Shown here piece by piece: positions 21,256 through 33,474 of a DNA stretch of 64,000 bases (position 1 is its first letter; each line of letters begins with the position of its first letter). The notes under the pieces are model-generated. The model was not told the origin of the DNA. It saw only the letters and a program-made list of their open reading frames with translations, and made no database searches. The DNA comes from Drechslerella dactyloides (lineage: Eukaryota > Ascomycota > Orbiliomycetes > Orbiliales > Orbiliaceae). Made by a program: the position numbers and the translations under genes. The stretch spans positions 3,596,001-3,660,000 of the forward strand of contig JAGTWJ010000001.1 in the NCBI GenBank assembly GCA_020064725.1. Reading direction: 5' to 3'.

Positions 21256-22387
21256 CTTATATTCCGCGACGCGACAGCGTTAGCTGGCCGCAAGTATTAT
21301 ACCAATCCGGAATATAGGGCGGGCTGGGCGTGTGATATGCCGCGATATTTGCCTAGCCAGGGCACGAAACACCCCAGTATGGATCTTTAATAAACGGCAA
21401 TAAAACAGCAGCCAAATGCCGCCAGGAATGTTGGTGGCAATACGGTGTACGTGTGCTAGGAATGGCCGCGTTGTCCGCGTGGTATTTCCCTTCTTGGCAG
21501 AAATTCGAGGCGGCGCGACAGACGTGGCGCGGGAGTGTATTACTACTATAAGGCTGGCCAGCTGGGGAGAATGCACCAGGAATGCGAGATGATATCGGAC
21601 CCCATCTTGAGCGCGATTCCTTCATCTTATATCCTCCATTTCGCAATTTTATCTACCAGCCGCCAGGTACGGCAGGTCGAGGCTCATGACTGCGTTTATG
21701 GCTGACCTGCATCTGAGCTGCGGTAACTAGGCATTGAGGTATTGTGAGTCGGACTCCAGGCTTCCAACAACCTGCCCTGTTAGTAGCGCTACCCGCGTGA
21801 ATCCGATCAGACGGCTTTGAATTTAAGGCTACGGCCGTAACACGCTTCAAGTAGAGTCGCATGCCGCGATTTAGTCCGCACTACCCAAGTCGCGTTCGAA
21901 AATGCGATCCCAGGTAAGATATCGAGCTTGGGCTTAGCTTAGGTAGTGGAACTCCGCAGCAATGGTTTCGTCATCGATCTATATATCGGCTAGAGATCTT
22001 TTAGTCACTTTAACGTTATATAAGTTGCCAGCAAATTGAAATATATAGACCGGATACGTAACTATACATGTACGTTATCCTAGATTAGTGGCGGAGTAAA
22101 GAGGTCAGTTGGGTCGGATGGTAAAGAAGGCCGGTGTATGTAATTTACGCTACCAAGTAGCAAAAAGATGTAATATACAAGAAATGATCGATCCTATTAT
22201 CCCATCCAAATTGGAAATGCCTGTAAGTTAAAAAATGAATGTGCGCCCTGCAAATGGTCTAGATGCGACATCCCACCACCTGATACTAGGTAAAAGTGAT
22301 ATTATACTTTTGAGCCTTGTAGCAAAAATTACTCCGCCTCCGGATATGCAGTCATTAACAGCGTTGTATGATGATATCGTCGCCTCG
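21256..22387. other. Intergenic
   Basis: AT-rich sequence with the promoter of the preceding orphan and the 3' UTR of the permease; no gene supported. TATATA-rich stretches occur around 21980-22050. Confidence 0.4.
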
Positions 22388-24231
22388 TTATGTCATGTAT
22401 CTGAAAACTGGGTGCTCGTCGCCGAGTTCCATGGCCGACAGCTCCTCTTTACTGAGGTGAGAAAGCTTGTGTTTACCTTGATCGCGGCGCTTATTCTCGA
22501 TTGTGATGCCCACGAAATAGACTGTGCAGGCAGCGGCAGACAGGCAGATGAACGAGATGCATAGCTTGTAGCCTGTCGGGTAGGCTGGTGCTTGGTTGGC
22601 GAGGAAGGCAAATGTAGCGACGATGCCGCCAATCTGTATTATAATTATCTTGTTAGCTGTGTACACTAGAAGCTTGAAGCTGCGTATTTGCGGGGGAGAA
22701 TGTTGACATACGTTTCCAAAGCCGACTTGCCAGCCAGTTCCAACCGCCCGTCTAGCGTGAGAACCAAGGTTACAAGCGAACCAGCAGACTAAGACGCCAT
22801 TAGCGAACCCTCTCGTTGTCATAAGTTTGTGACGTCAAAACTTACCAATGATTGGCATTGCGCTGTAGGTCCCCATGGCGCACAGGAACAGCGCGGCATA
22901 CTGCGTGTTGATGTTCACTTTCCCATGGATCTTGAACAAGGTGATGAATCCGGCAAGCGAGATACAAATCGGAATGATTGTGAACAAGTAACGATGTCGA
23001 AGCAAATCAGAGAATGTAGCGGTAACCATGGCGAGACCAAATGCGCACGCCCAAGGCGGCACGGACCGTAGCTGCGTCGTGATAGGCGAGTATCCCAGGT
23101 TCTTTACGATCTGTGGCGAGAAGTACGCATAACCGTATGCTGGGACGATAAGGCCAAGGTACATGACGCCACCGATGATGATCTTCCAATCGGAAAGGAT
23201 TTTGAAGACTGTCTTAGGTGTCGTCTTGCCGTGGCGGTGGGACTCGCCAGTGTCGGCTTCGAGCTTGGCTTTGATGAAGGCGCGTTCGTCTTCCGTGAGC
23301 CATTTGGCGTCTTCGGGAAAGTCTGGGATGCAGAACCAGAAGAGAATGCCGACGCAGGCGGTGAGCAGACCTTCGAGGATAAAGACCCATCGCCAGGCCC
23401 GGTAGCCTCGAACACCGTCCATATTGCCAATAGCAGCGGCAAGGAGGCCACCGAATGCACCGGCGAGAGTGGTAGAGGAGAAGAAGAACGAGTATCGCTT
23501 CTGGGCTTCAGAGCGTTTGTACCAGCAGGCCAGAAGGTAGAAGCATCCTGGAAACATGCCGGCTTCGAATAACTGCATGAAAGGTAATTCGCCATGGTCA
23601 GCACACCGTTCATGTGGAACGTGTACGAAGATAAAGTTTGTAGCACATACCCCAAGGAAGAACCTGACAGCTAGAATGCCGCCATAGTTTTGTGTGAAGC
23701 CCATGCTATCAGCTAATAGTTAGCGATATCACTCATTAGGGACTGTTGTCAGAGCTGGCACATACATAATTGTCATCAGACCAAACAGGAACATGCAGGT
23801 CGATAACTAGGCGCGTTTCAACCAGTGTTAGCACAATATGTTTCCCACCGAGGGTGGGGCCGACGTTGCGCAAGACTCACCCACATGTGCGGCTTGAACT
23901 TCTTCAGGATGATATTGCTGGGGATCTCCGCCAGAATATACGGTACGAAGAATATAACCAAGACCGTATTGTATCTGGTCCCCTGCACCAATCCTAGGTC
24001 CTCTTTGAGCCCATACAGCGCCGCATTGGAAATGTTGACCCGATCCAAGAATGCGAGCAGGTACAAAATGCAGAGCACCGGTACAACCCGCAAGTCAATC
24101 TTGGTTAATAGACGTCTCTCGTTGACGCCATACTTGCTTGGGTCGACATGACCAGGGTACTCTTCGACCTGGTCGTGGCCGTACTCAAGACTACCCCTCG
24201 GCAGCTCCTGCGATGGTTTCTCTGTTATCAT
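22388..24231 (-). CDS. MFS transporter, Dal5-type anion:cation symporter
   Basis: Six exons on the minus strand: 24231-23881, 23806-23766, 23705-23651, 23572-22846, 22788-22712, 22633-22388; 498 residues, the usual family length. Each splice restores recognisable family sequence: HMW-LSTCMFLFGLMTI, MGFTQNYGGILAVRFFLG-LFEAGMFPG, CFYLLACWYKRSEAQKR, and GTGWQVGFGN-IGGIVATFAF. There are twelve predicted membrane helices with a central cytosolic loop rich in charged residues (about 270-300). KIDLRVVPVLCILYLLAFLDRVNIS is the typical first helix of the Dal5/Tna1 group, which carries organic anions such as allantoate, nicotinate, pantothenate or biotin precursors. The exact substrate cannot be read from sequence. 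The third intron (23650-23573) is 78 nt without an in-frame stop; the family alignment argues for its removal. Confidence 0.94.
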
Positions 24232-25192
24232 ATCCCCTGTTAGCGTATGGTTCCACCGATGGAGAAAAAACGGTCAACGTAGTCGTTTGATCTACCAAAA
24301 TCTGGGAACGAACCTGAGTTATGCATGATTACCAGGTCGGAAGGTGTCAGAACGAAAACTTAACCAGACAAAAAAAGCGAGCGATTGGAGTTACTCGACC
24401 GGCCGACGACTGAAGATTTAAACAAAAGAACCCGGGCAACAACTCGCAGGGTCCTCCGCGTGAGGAAGGGCAAGTCGAGCTGTTGAGGTAATTGATTGGG
24501 GCAGGTCCTCTGCGATAGAAACCTTATTGGTCGCACGGCGGTGATCCCAGTACCAGGGCAGGGCGTTGACGAGCGGAACGAAAGCTAAAGTCTAACGTGA
24601 GAGCTATGGAAGCGGGCCCCAGCGGCTTATATAGACGCAGGCATTGAAGTCTAGCTCTCCAGGTTCTAGCATCATGGCCCCGGAATCTCACTTTTTTGAT
24701 CACTCTTTTCCTTTTCTTGTTACGCAGGTCAGGAAATGCAAAGTTCTGGTTCGAGGCCTGGGATTGTCGAGGTCGGCTAGCGTGTTGTGAGAGTGTTCGA
24801 TCTTTGCCGTCCTTGGCATTAAGACCGAACCAAACCTCCATCCCGACCATCCCGACGCACTCGACTTGGGCAAATCTTGCTTCTTACTCCGCGGCAAGGC
24901 CGTTGATGAAGCCTAAAGTTGACTCAGCTTCCCCACCGTCGCATTCTCTTCACTGCCAATGGTGGGAAATTCGAGAAGAATCATCGCGGAGACCCCAGAA
25001 GGCGACGCTCAATCCCCACCGCTAGCCACGCTACCTGCGATACGACGGCAAGGGCAACTAAGACATCGTCGCAAAGCTCCAGGCTGCCTGTCTCTCGCAC
25101 GAGCCCCAGATAGAAGAGGCGAAAGGCGAGGAGCCGGTTTTCGGCCCAAAATTGTCTTTCGGCTCGGAATCATGGAAGAATCGATCGTACCC

Positions 25193-25474
25193 TCACCCCC
25201 CAAATGTCGGCCCTGACAAATCAGTAGTCAAGCAGTTTGCCTCTGTCTCCTCCATCCAGGCTGCTTGATGCCGATCTATTAGCCGAAACTCGAGATGGAT
25301 GTTGATATCGATGAATCTGCCGTTCTGAATCTGCCCATGCTCATACACCGATACTGTCAGTTTGGATTTCCACGGCCTTGCCCTGGTATTAAGGATGAGC
25401 TTAAACCTACAGTCGGTAAAATTTTCCTTCCTCGACCAAGATGACGATCCTAGGATTCGCAATTCCGATGTCAT
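25193..25474 (-). pseudogene. Coding-like remnant, unknown family
   Basis: A 93-codon minus-strand frame with balanced protein-like composition (e.g. KLTVSVYEHGQIQNGRFIDI and LEFRLIDRHQAAWMEETE), unlike the surrounding noise. Upstream on the same strand (25500-25810) further protein-like stretches occur in other frames separated by stops. I read this as the last piece of a broken gene, but it may be a small real exon. No family recognised. Confidence 0.25.
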
Positions 25475-28400
25475 CTAGCCAGGGCAGGCAGGAGTTTCTG
25501 CAATCGTTGGTTGAGTGCATCTCGCACATATGTCATCCACGGGACGAGCAACCTTAAGAATCCGTGCCTTGGCTCTCGGCCCTTGCCTTCTAGAATATTG
25601 AACCATCTGATAACAGCCTCAAGCGGGACAGCTTTCGCTGAATGCATATATGCTGAGAGGGCCGTCTGAACAAGACCCTATGGCAAACAGCCAAGCTTTC
25701 CGCTGGGCGGACGCTAAGGCGGAGGCGACAGCGCCACCGATTTGCTCATGACTCGAGCAATATTTTTGCCGTGAGAGCTGCCAGTCGGCACAAGGAATCA
25801 TCCGGATTTCTAAGGAGCACTTTGCGGGCCATATTCGGTCCCCGCCTGGAGCAGCGGGCGCTCCGAATGAGCCTTAGCAAGCTGATTCACCGGAATAGTA
25901 GCCCACCAGGCACGATTGACAATTAGTACACTCGTCATTGAGCTAGTGGGTCACCCACGTGCAAAAACATCATTGACCTCGACACGGTGCCTGCAATGTC
26001 AGTTTTTCTGATGGGCTCATTCTGCTGGAAACGGCTGGCACAGAAGACTTTAGTCTCGGAGAGAAGACTATCCTTTAAAATTCGACCGTTCCGGCTATCT
26101 CGCATTTTGATTCGACGAAAGATATCGGATCCGCATCCGAGGTAAAGCCATGTATGCTGCGTTGTTCTGGGAAAGCGAGTCTTTGGATTTCCTTGTGCTT
26201 GTACGACGTTTGAACAGGCAAACGTCCCTGATTGGATGCGTTACGTAGCTGAGCGCAGCAGACTTAGAGTTCCGCTCAACCGTCCATAGAAATTTAAACC
26301 TGGCTTTTGCTGCATTGGAACAAAAATCTCGCCCACAGAAGTGGCTGGTTAAGTGAATACATTTTTTAAATTGTTCGAGCTTCGTCCGGGGTGAAGCGAT
26401 GTTACGTTACTTCTGCTGCCTGGCGAGCCTGGTCTTGGATCTGGAGCTCGGGCCCTTGGGCAAACTCTTGTGAGATCTGGACTGGCAGAATATGGGATAG
26501 ACACTCATTGTTCGTGTCCAACTCTGCATGTTGCGGAAGCTGGAATTTTCTAAGACAAAGATTAGCGGTTGTTTGAGATTACTGGTACGAGATACCGACG
26601 TGGACATATGGATAGGAGTAAAAAATACCGGAAAACGTACGGATACTAAGGTATGTGTGCCAATGCTAAGCAGAACAATCTGAAAGGTTCTTTCATTTCA
26701 GCTGCAGCATTATTCGCGTAGAGTGTCTGCTAACTCGCCACCCCAATGCTTCCGGCAACCCCGTTCCTGCCCCCCGCGTGCGCGCCTTGTGAAACCTTCG
26801 ACCTGTGCAAACCCCGTGGGAAAACCTGCATGATGCCTCCATATTCCTGATTCAGAAGGCTGTGTGACAATGATCTTAGCGCTGTGGTCTGCTGTTGGCC
26901 AGCTGTTTTTTGATAACTCCGAAGATTTATACATACAGGAATATGTGCAGATCTCGAGTCAGTGCACGAGCAGATTGAATTGAACAAGGCTACTCGATAT
27001 GGAGCTGTGGTGCGCCCGGCGATCGATCAACCCCGCAAAATATTGCTCCTTTGCGTCGCATTGCAGATATATCCTGCACTGTGGCTGTATAGAGCTGTAG
27101 TTATGTAGTAATGCATAATATGTATGGTGTTGGTTTGTTATATATTGCGATCGAACTCGAGATACCGGTCCAGATGCATATTACTGGCACCCCCACTACC
27201 GCGAGTGGTCGATAACGTTAGTGTACGACGGGGCAGTAAAATCACAAGTAAGAGAATATTGGTCGACGTGGACCATCCTTGGTGTTCAGGAACGGAAATT
27301 CGGAGGGCTGGGATGGTTTATGTAGCCTTCAGATCGTCCCGTCGCCGCGTCCCGAGCCGCTATGTGAAGGATCCGGCGCTGAGCTCCACCCCGATGTATT
27401 GCACAATTGTGGGGCCATCTTATGTCAACGGGGCCAAGCAAATCTACAAGTTTAACTGCTTACGGCCCATATACGCATATCGCACACTCCCTGCAATTTT
27501 TTCTGTAGTTTCCTCCTACTTGTTCCGGCGGGCCCAAAGGCGCCGTTGTATGGCAGATATATGTGCTCTAACGTTATAACTTCTCTCTATATATGAGTAT
27601 CGAACCCTCGGGTTAGCCAGCCACCCCGCCAACGTTCATTCTCAAATCCATATGGTCCACAACGCTAGTTGACCGGGATCCGGGATACTGCATTGCCAAT
27701 ATCCATTCATACCTGCACCAATCCGATCGGCAGGCTACATCATACGACATCATGCATCATGCATTGCAGATTGTTCCCCTGTCGCCACCTATAGTCTCTT
27801 TGAGATCACGGCCCGGCACCCTTGCAAGCGATGGATTGACAGATTTCCGTTGGATGGCTGAGGGACCGCGGTTCCACGTGTTCAACGTGAAGGAAAGTGA
27901 AATTGCAACGCTTTCGTTCAGCTAGCAGGAAAGAATTGTAAGATAATTGGCCTGTTCATGTTGCCAACAAGATCCAACAGTTCGATTCGCGGAAGCGAGA
28001 GATCCGGGTGGACAATGACTGACCAGGTGATCGAGTACCCAGTTCGTCTGCCTCCAAAATTAGCAGCAATACCTTGCCATACGTGAATTATCGAAGGAAT
28101 TCCTTTGTTGCTGCCTGGGCAAGCGATACCACATCCACAGAGCTCTAGAGTCCGATATTCTATGGTGTTCTCAAAACGACAATTCGCAACCTCTAACTGC
28201 TTAGAACTTGAGTTAACGTCTGCACCACCTACTTCCAACGAAATCTGGGCACCAACAACCTACGTGCGTTCCAAGTGTCTAAAGTTTGTTGGAATGGTTC
28301 GCAACCGCCATATTCATGATCACATGGATGGCTTCATTGTTCGCGAGTGTCTGCAGCCTTCATGCTCCATGTCTGTGGGCTGATGATGACTGCAGTCAGG

Positions 28401-28779
28401 CCATGATCGTGGATTTTCGTTCTCTGCATCTGACTTCTGCACTGGGTCTTTCGTCATCCTCGAATATCTTTCTCAATTGCTACGGCACTCGGCACTCGAG
28501 CTTGTCAGGTTCACAAGCTTGCGAGCGGATGTTACTACATCATGAACATCCCAAGCCATATTCCAAGAAACCGCCTATCACCATAAGCCCTTGGCGAACA
28601 CCAGGCTCAACGAACGGTCTATTAACTATAGCCCACCGGATACCATGTCTCCAGAGCTCCGACTAGGCATGCATCACCGATAGCTAGTGTTATAACGCCG
28701 GTTGCACAAGAGATCCGAAAACGCTCTCTTCATGCATGCAGACAATCATCTTTACGAAGGGAAAGGATGAAGAGACAGG

Positions 28780-29110
28780 GTGTCTGGACGCCGTTCTTGC
28801 CATCAGACTTACCAGAATACGCCTCTTCATCCGGTATCCCGGCACCACAGGCTACGAAAAATTCCAGCCAGCAAGGATCTCATCGACGGTGCAGTGGGAC
28901 GAAATGTGACTGGCCGTGTACGTACAACCGCCAATTGGGTCGCTTCCAAGATGGAACTCCTTCCTCGGAGCTGCCGGGTACTCAGGTTCAGAGCCATGGG
29001 ACCAGAAGATCTGGTGAAGGTTCTTGTATAAATTCAGCTGGTGGCGTCCGTCAACAGCTCCTCTTCATCGAAAGTATCGACGGAAGCACCTACCTTCGTT
29101 TCTCCCCATA
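28780..29110 (+). pseudogene. Possible decayed gene fragment
   Basis: Overlapping plus-strand frames are protein-like here (KIPASKDLIDGAVGRNVTGR in one; IRYPGTTGYEKFQPAR in another), but the coding-like signal moves between frames and is cut by stops, suggesting indels in a former exon. It ends about 150 nt before the start of the repeat protein gene. No homology claim is made. Confidence 0.2.
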
Positions 29111-29264
29111 GACAACGCACAAATTGCAACATTCGCTTCACGGCAATTATACGTGCGTCTGCCATCTGATATTTCTCTATCAAAGGACAAAGCATCTTGC
29201 AATTCCACAGTTTAGTATTAGACCGCCATACTCTTAGACTGTCTTCTACTTTCCTAAGTCCAAC

Positions 29265-30115
29265 ATGCTGTTCTCTAGCCTCTTCACTTTCTCTGCTATT
29301 TTCGTCTTCCCGTCTCTCGCTCTAGCGGCTCCAGGCCAGGAACGACGAGAGGCAGAGCCCCAGCAGTACTATACCCCCCCTCCCCCACACTACGTGCCGC
29401 CATATACCCCCAGACCATCACCGCAGCCATACTATACCCCTCCGCCTCCTTATTATCCACCTTCTTCGGAACCCAGAAGCTCAACTGTTAGCGAGCCGGT
29501 CGATACGACAAGCTGCCCTGTTGCTAGCACCGTCACCGAGACATCTATCTCCATTTCCACCCTCCCGCAAGCCACGCGAACTGTAACTCGCAAGTATACA
29601 GGTAAGCTCCATAAATCACTATCCAGTAACCCTGACTTATAATCGACCTAAGCCCATCTTACTAAATATGGTTAATTCCAGTCACCCGCTATGCGACGGT
29701 CACCCAGCCAGCATCCACTATCACCGATTACGAAACTGTCACCACCACTCTACCAGCGTCCACCATCACCGAGTACGTGACATACTCCTCGCCTCCAGAG
29801 ACGGTCACCCAGTACGTCTCCATCACCAAGTATGCCACTGTCACCAAGTATGCCACCGTCACCGCCCCACCATCCACCATCACCAAATACGCAACAATCA
29901 CCGCACAACCGTATACTGTCACTAAGTACGCCACCGTCACCGCATACGCCACTAAGACCCTGTACAAGACCGTGACATCAACGCAATATGCGACTGTCAA
30001 GGTCACCACGACAAAGGTCGTCACCACTTGCCCATATGGCTACGGCGGGACCACCACCACCACTGTCTACAAATGCAAGCCGACGCCCAACCCGTACAAT
30101 GGCTACCGTGCTTAG
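29265..30115 (+). CDS. Secreted Pro/Tyr- and Thr/Val-repeat protein
   Basis: Two exons, 29265-29601 and 29682-30115 (80-nt intron, GTAAGC donor, TTACTAAA branch-like, TTCCAG acceptor), 256 residues. Residues 1-22 are a secretion signal (LFTFSAIFVFPSLALAAPG). Residues 30-70 are extensin-like (YYTPPPPHYVPPYTP, YYTPPPPYYPP). After one Cys comes a long array of degenerate units of the form T-hydrophobic-T-K/E/Q-Y-A/V-T-V-T (about residues 113-230), alternating hydrophobic and Thr residues, which favours extended beta structure. Two cysteines follow near the end (TTCPYGYGG and VYKCKPTPNP). No GPI signal is present, so it is probably released or trapped in the wall. A structural or adhesive role is inferred from composition. 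Confidence 0.82.
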
Positions 30116-32139
30116 TCGTGAGAGTAAATTTAATACAGCTGTCGCCGAGTTGTTATCCTCAGGGTAGTCACAGCATTAGGCAGAAATATAAGACGGTAAT
30201 ATCATTAATTGTTACGAATGTGTTTATTTTGTCTCTAGAATCCGAGTATAGGCAGGCAGTAGGGTGACCGCCCCACTGACAGCTTCAATCTCCCCTTGTC
30301 CTATACTCAAACCTCATTGTTTCCATTTGCTCATGCTTGTGTTTTCATATCATTCTTATGGCATACAGGCGAGCCGCAGGGAGTGTCATCTGATGCGCCC
30401 CTGATCGCTCTGCATCGATAGCAGATCTCGATGGTTTTCTTTAATGACTGGCATAATACGCATGTGAAGGAAAATCATGGTATTCTCGATAAAGCGTTTC
30501 TTGTCTTTCTCTATTCTTCACGCTCCTTAGGAAATATGTATTTAATTTTGTGGCTTAAACTTAATCTACGGATCGAAATTCTATTCTTCTCAATACTCAA
30601 CCAGTCTAGGCCTTTGCCCACCTTAGTATACAAACTTAGAGCCAGAGAAATACTAGTAAGCTTTGAATAATTTGAACAAAAATGTTTACTAATACGGACT
30701 TACCTCGTAAGTGGCTGGCTAACCATCCAGCCTGCCCGATTTTAAGGGTTGTTTTTGAAGGAGGACCAGTTGCAATTCGCTAGCCCCAGCTAGCCAGACT
30801 GTATATATAACTGGCGCTTGTGGTCGATTTGCCAGGCTTGTGTTGCTCAATACTGCTCGGAGGGAGGCCGAAGCCAAGTACTTGAGCTGGTCTTTAATTC
30901 TCAAAACCAAGCTTTTTAAATTGGCCATCCTTGCGGACGGGGGGCTTTGGATTGATCCGATAGGACGACGCACCGTGAGCGATGTGGCGCAATGCCGTAC
31001 TGGCATATGCATAGTATCATTGGATGATCGTGCATTGGTTAGAATAGATCGGGATGACGGGGCTGAGCATTTGAGACGCAGTTCGGACCTAATTGCCAAG
31101 GTACCGAATTGCAATTTAGCCAAAAAGTAGTGTCGGTACCGATCGAGCTCAGAGAATTATTTTGAGAAGAGACCAAATATATGACCGAACTTTCCCGCTA
31201 CCGTGATACCCCAATCAATCAATCGGGTTAATGAGGATGTGGAAGAGTATCTCGCAGGATGTAAGGTGAAGCTGCGGGTATGCCATGAAGATTGTGGCAT
31301 GGTAGAATACGGATGCATGCCAAATGCGTGTGCTATCAAGACGAAAGTGGGAGACTCAACATTCGATATTCACGCATTGCAATATATTAGTAAAGCTAAT
31401 ACGATTCTAACCAACAGTATTATCAAATAAGTACTTATCTAAGGTTTGCACGGGAGAGTCGCATATTGCATCGTGTTTAAATGTTCCCCATTGAGCGTAG
31501 TACAATATCAAGCAATGAAGCCTATCAACCTTTTATCTAGATAATATGCGGGTCACTTCCGTATCTGATACCTGGTTGAGCTCTTAAACACCATTTGTAA
31601 TCTTCCAGGAGTGCATCAAAAGCAGATTCTTTTGGATAAAGGAAGCTTCCGGTAAGTCGTATTGGCTTCTGGCAGTTTGCAAGCCAGAGCCAACCCTTTC
31701 AGTTACTCTAGCTTTTACAACCTCCTAGAACATTCTTCTCTCCTCTACTTCCATATACCTCACACAAGTACTTCCACATCCCCACACACACATTCTAGCT
31801 CTCCCACTCGAGTACTCTCTCCTCCCACTCTCTCCTCTTTTCTCTCTCCCCAATATCATCCCCCAAGTGTGCCACCATCTACCCTACCCTTACCATGTAT
31901 ATCATATCCTATATCATGATCGATATGCTTGACTCTAGGGCATTCACGAATCTGTAATCTCAACGATGACACCATATACTTCGATCGAATCGATCAAAAC
32001 TGGAATCACTCTATATATACAAAGTTTGAGGTTTTATATGACCGAAGAGACACGATCAATATCACCATCAAGCTATCCATGCACTATTATCTTGTGTATC
32101 GTATAGGACCAGATCTTGATCGGATCAAAGGCCAGCCTA

Positions 32140-32459
32140 ATGGAGAAAGAGACGAACATCGGTTCTGCTTTCGGAATGCTCAGGACGAACCTGCATGGCA
32201 CTCTCCAGGAAGACTTGGTGAATATGCTGGTTCGGAAACTCTACAGTCGACATCTGAGAAAGGTACCATCCTCCTGCAAGGCCATTCGGAACGCCAGCTA
32301 ACCGTATTGATGCAGCAATTATGGGCAGCGCGCGAACATTTCCGGTGGCTGCTTGAGAGGACAGAACTATCATCCTTCAGCTTGCTTCACATTCGATCGT
32401 ATGAGCAGAAGCTCAATTCACACAATATATTACCCCAGATGAGTATAGCCTACCCCTAG
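32140..32459 (+). CDS. Candidate small two-exon orphan gene
   Basis: A frame beginning MEKETNIGSAFGML runs into a textbook intron (32263-32315, 53 nt: GGTACC donor, GCTAACC branch at 32297-32303, TGCAG acceptor 13 nt later). It then continues in frame (QLWAAREHFRWLLERTELSS) to a stop at 32459, giving 88 residues. A competing unspliced frame also spans this stretch, so the intron could be chance. No family is recognised. It sits in AT-rich DNA without other genes, so it could equally be a fragment of a larger decayed gene. Confidence 0.25.
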
Positions 32460-33207
32460 CAACAACTAAGGAGCTTGTCGAGGATATAAAGACAACAAAA
32501 GCACTCAGAAACACACACACAAGCATTCGACATAATTGACAAGAGCACCAGTTTCATTCCCGAGGTCGAAGGCCACCCATTGATCGTCGCAACGCAAATT
32601 TCATTATTACAACGAACAGGACTTCGAGGATGACAAAAAACGATGGGACGACCTGACAATGTACCGGCAGTTTCACGCCGTACCCCACGGCCATGGATTC
32701 TAGGCAACAGTATTATCCCTACGATCTATAAGGGGGTGAACATTATACAACTCCAAAATTTAGACGGCCTCGTATGGAGCTGTCAATTCCGTCAGCACTT
32801 CAATGATATAAACATTGTTCCGTTGAGATATCAAATATTCTGGAGATTATACACAAAATATGAAGACATCTGTCTAGTTTAGTCTATTATGGCTTGACCT
32901 CCTCTACAATACTTCCACGGATCATGGTCTCTCAACATCTGACAACGGATTTTTCGCATGGATAAGTTCAGAGTCAGTGTATGATCTACGAATACGTACA
33001 GATGGAAAATTGACAACCAGGTATGATGATAAAGAACGCGATTCAATCTTATGGTTAAGAAAAACCGCCAACATTATACTATGGCGTGCAAGAGTGGACA
33101 AAGACTACATATCGATCCGAACCTTCAGTTCATGCGTAGTATATACGATTCAAAACATAGGTCAACTCAGCGCCATGAGTTACTTAGCAGGTACTGTTGG
33201 CTGATTC

Positions 33208-33474
33208 ATGGACGTCACAGATCTCCCGACCCGGGGAACCTTACATGAATCGCCTTGCATTTATGGTATTTTACCAAGGGAACCAAACAGATCTTATGTT
33301 TCCGGGTTCCCGTTGCCTCTTGATGAACTGAATATATGGTTGCGTTTCAACGACGCTCGGGTGAGGACATTCACTGCCACTCTGGGCGATAGGACGTTTG
33401 TGATTCATGATGATGCCTCCTATAAAACTATGATGGAAGCCGCGGCAGCAGCAGCAGATGATACAAACGGATGA
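33208..33474 (+). CDS. Candidate small orphan ORF
   Basis: An ATG-initiated 88-codon frame with convincing protein-like composition (PLPLDELNIWLRFNDARVRT, GDRTFVIHDDASYKTMMEAA) ending in an Ala run. Another frame immediately upstream (33085-33200) also reads like protein but is out of phase, and a third just downstream ends at a possible GTAAGT donor (33511). This may be one multi-exon gene I could not assemble, or a broken one. Function unknown. Confidence 0.28.
   Translation: MDVTDLPTRGTLHESPCIYGILPREPNRSYVSGFPLPLDELNIWLRFNDARVRTFTATLGDRTFVIHDDASYKTMMEAAAAAADDTNG

Larger units (their letters stand above)
24232..29264. other. Gene-poor 5 kb region with decayed coding-like segments
   Basis: After the permease promoter (to about 24900) I find no complete gene. 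Short frames that read like protein are interrupted by stops and frameshifts near 25193-25800, 26390-26610, 27918-28240 and 28780-29110. None shows a family signature I can name. The simplest reading is old gene or transposon remnants between two functional genes. Confidence 0.4.
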
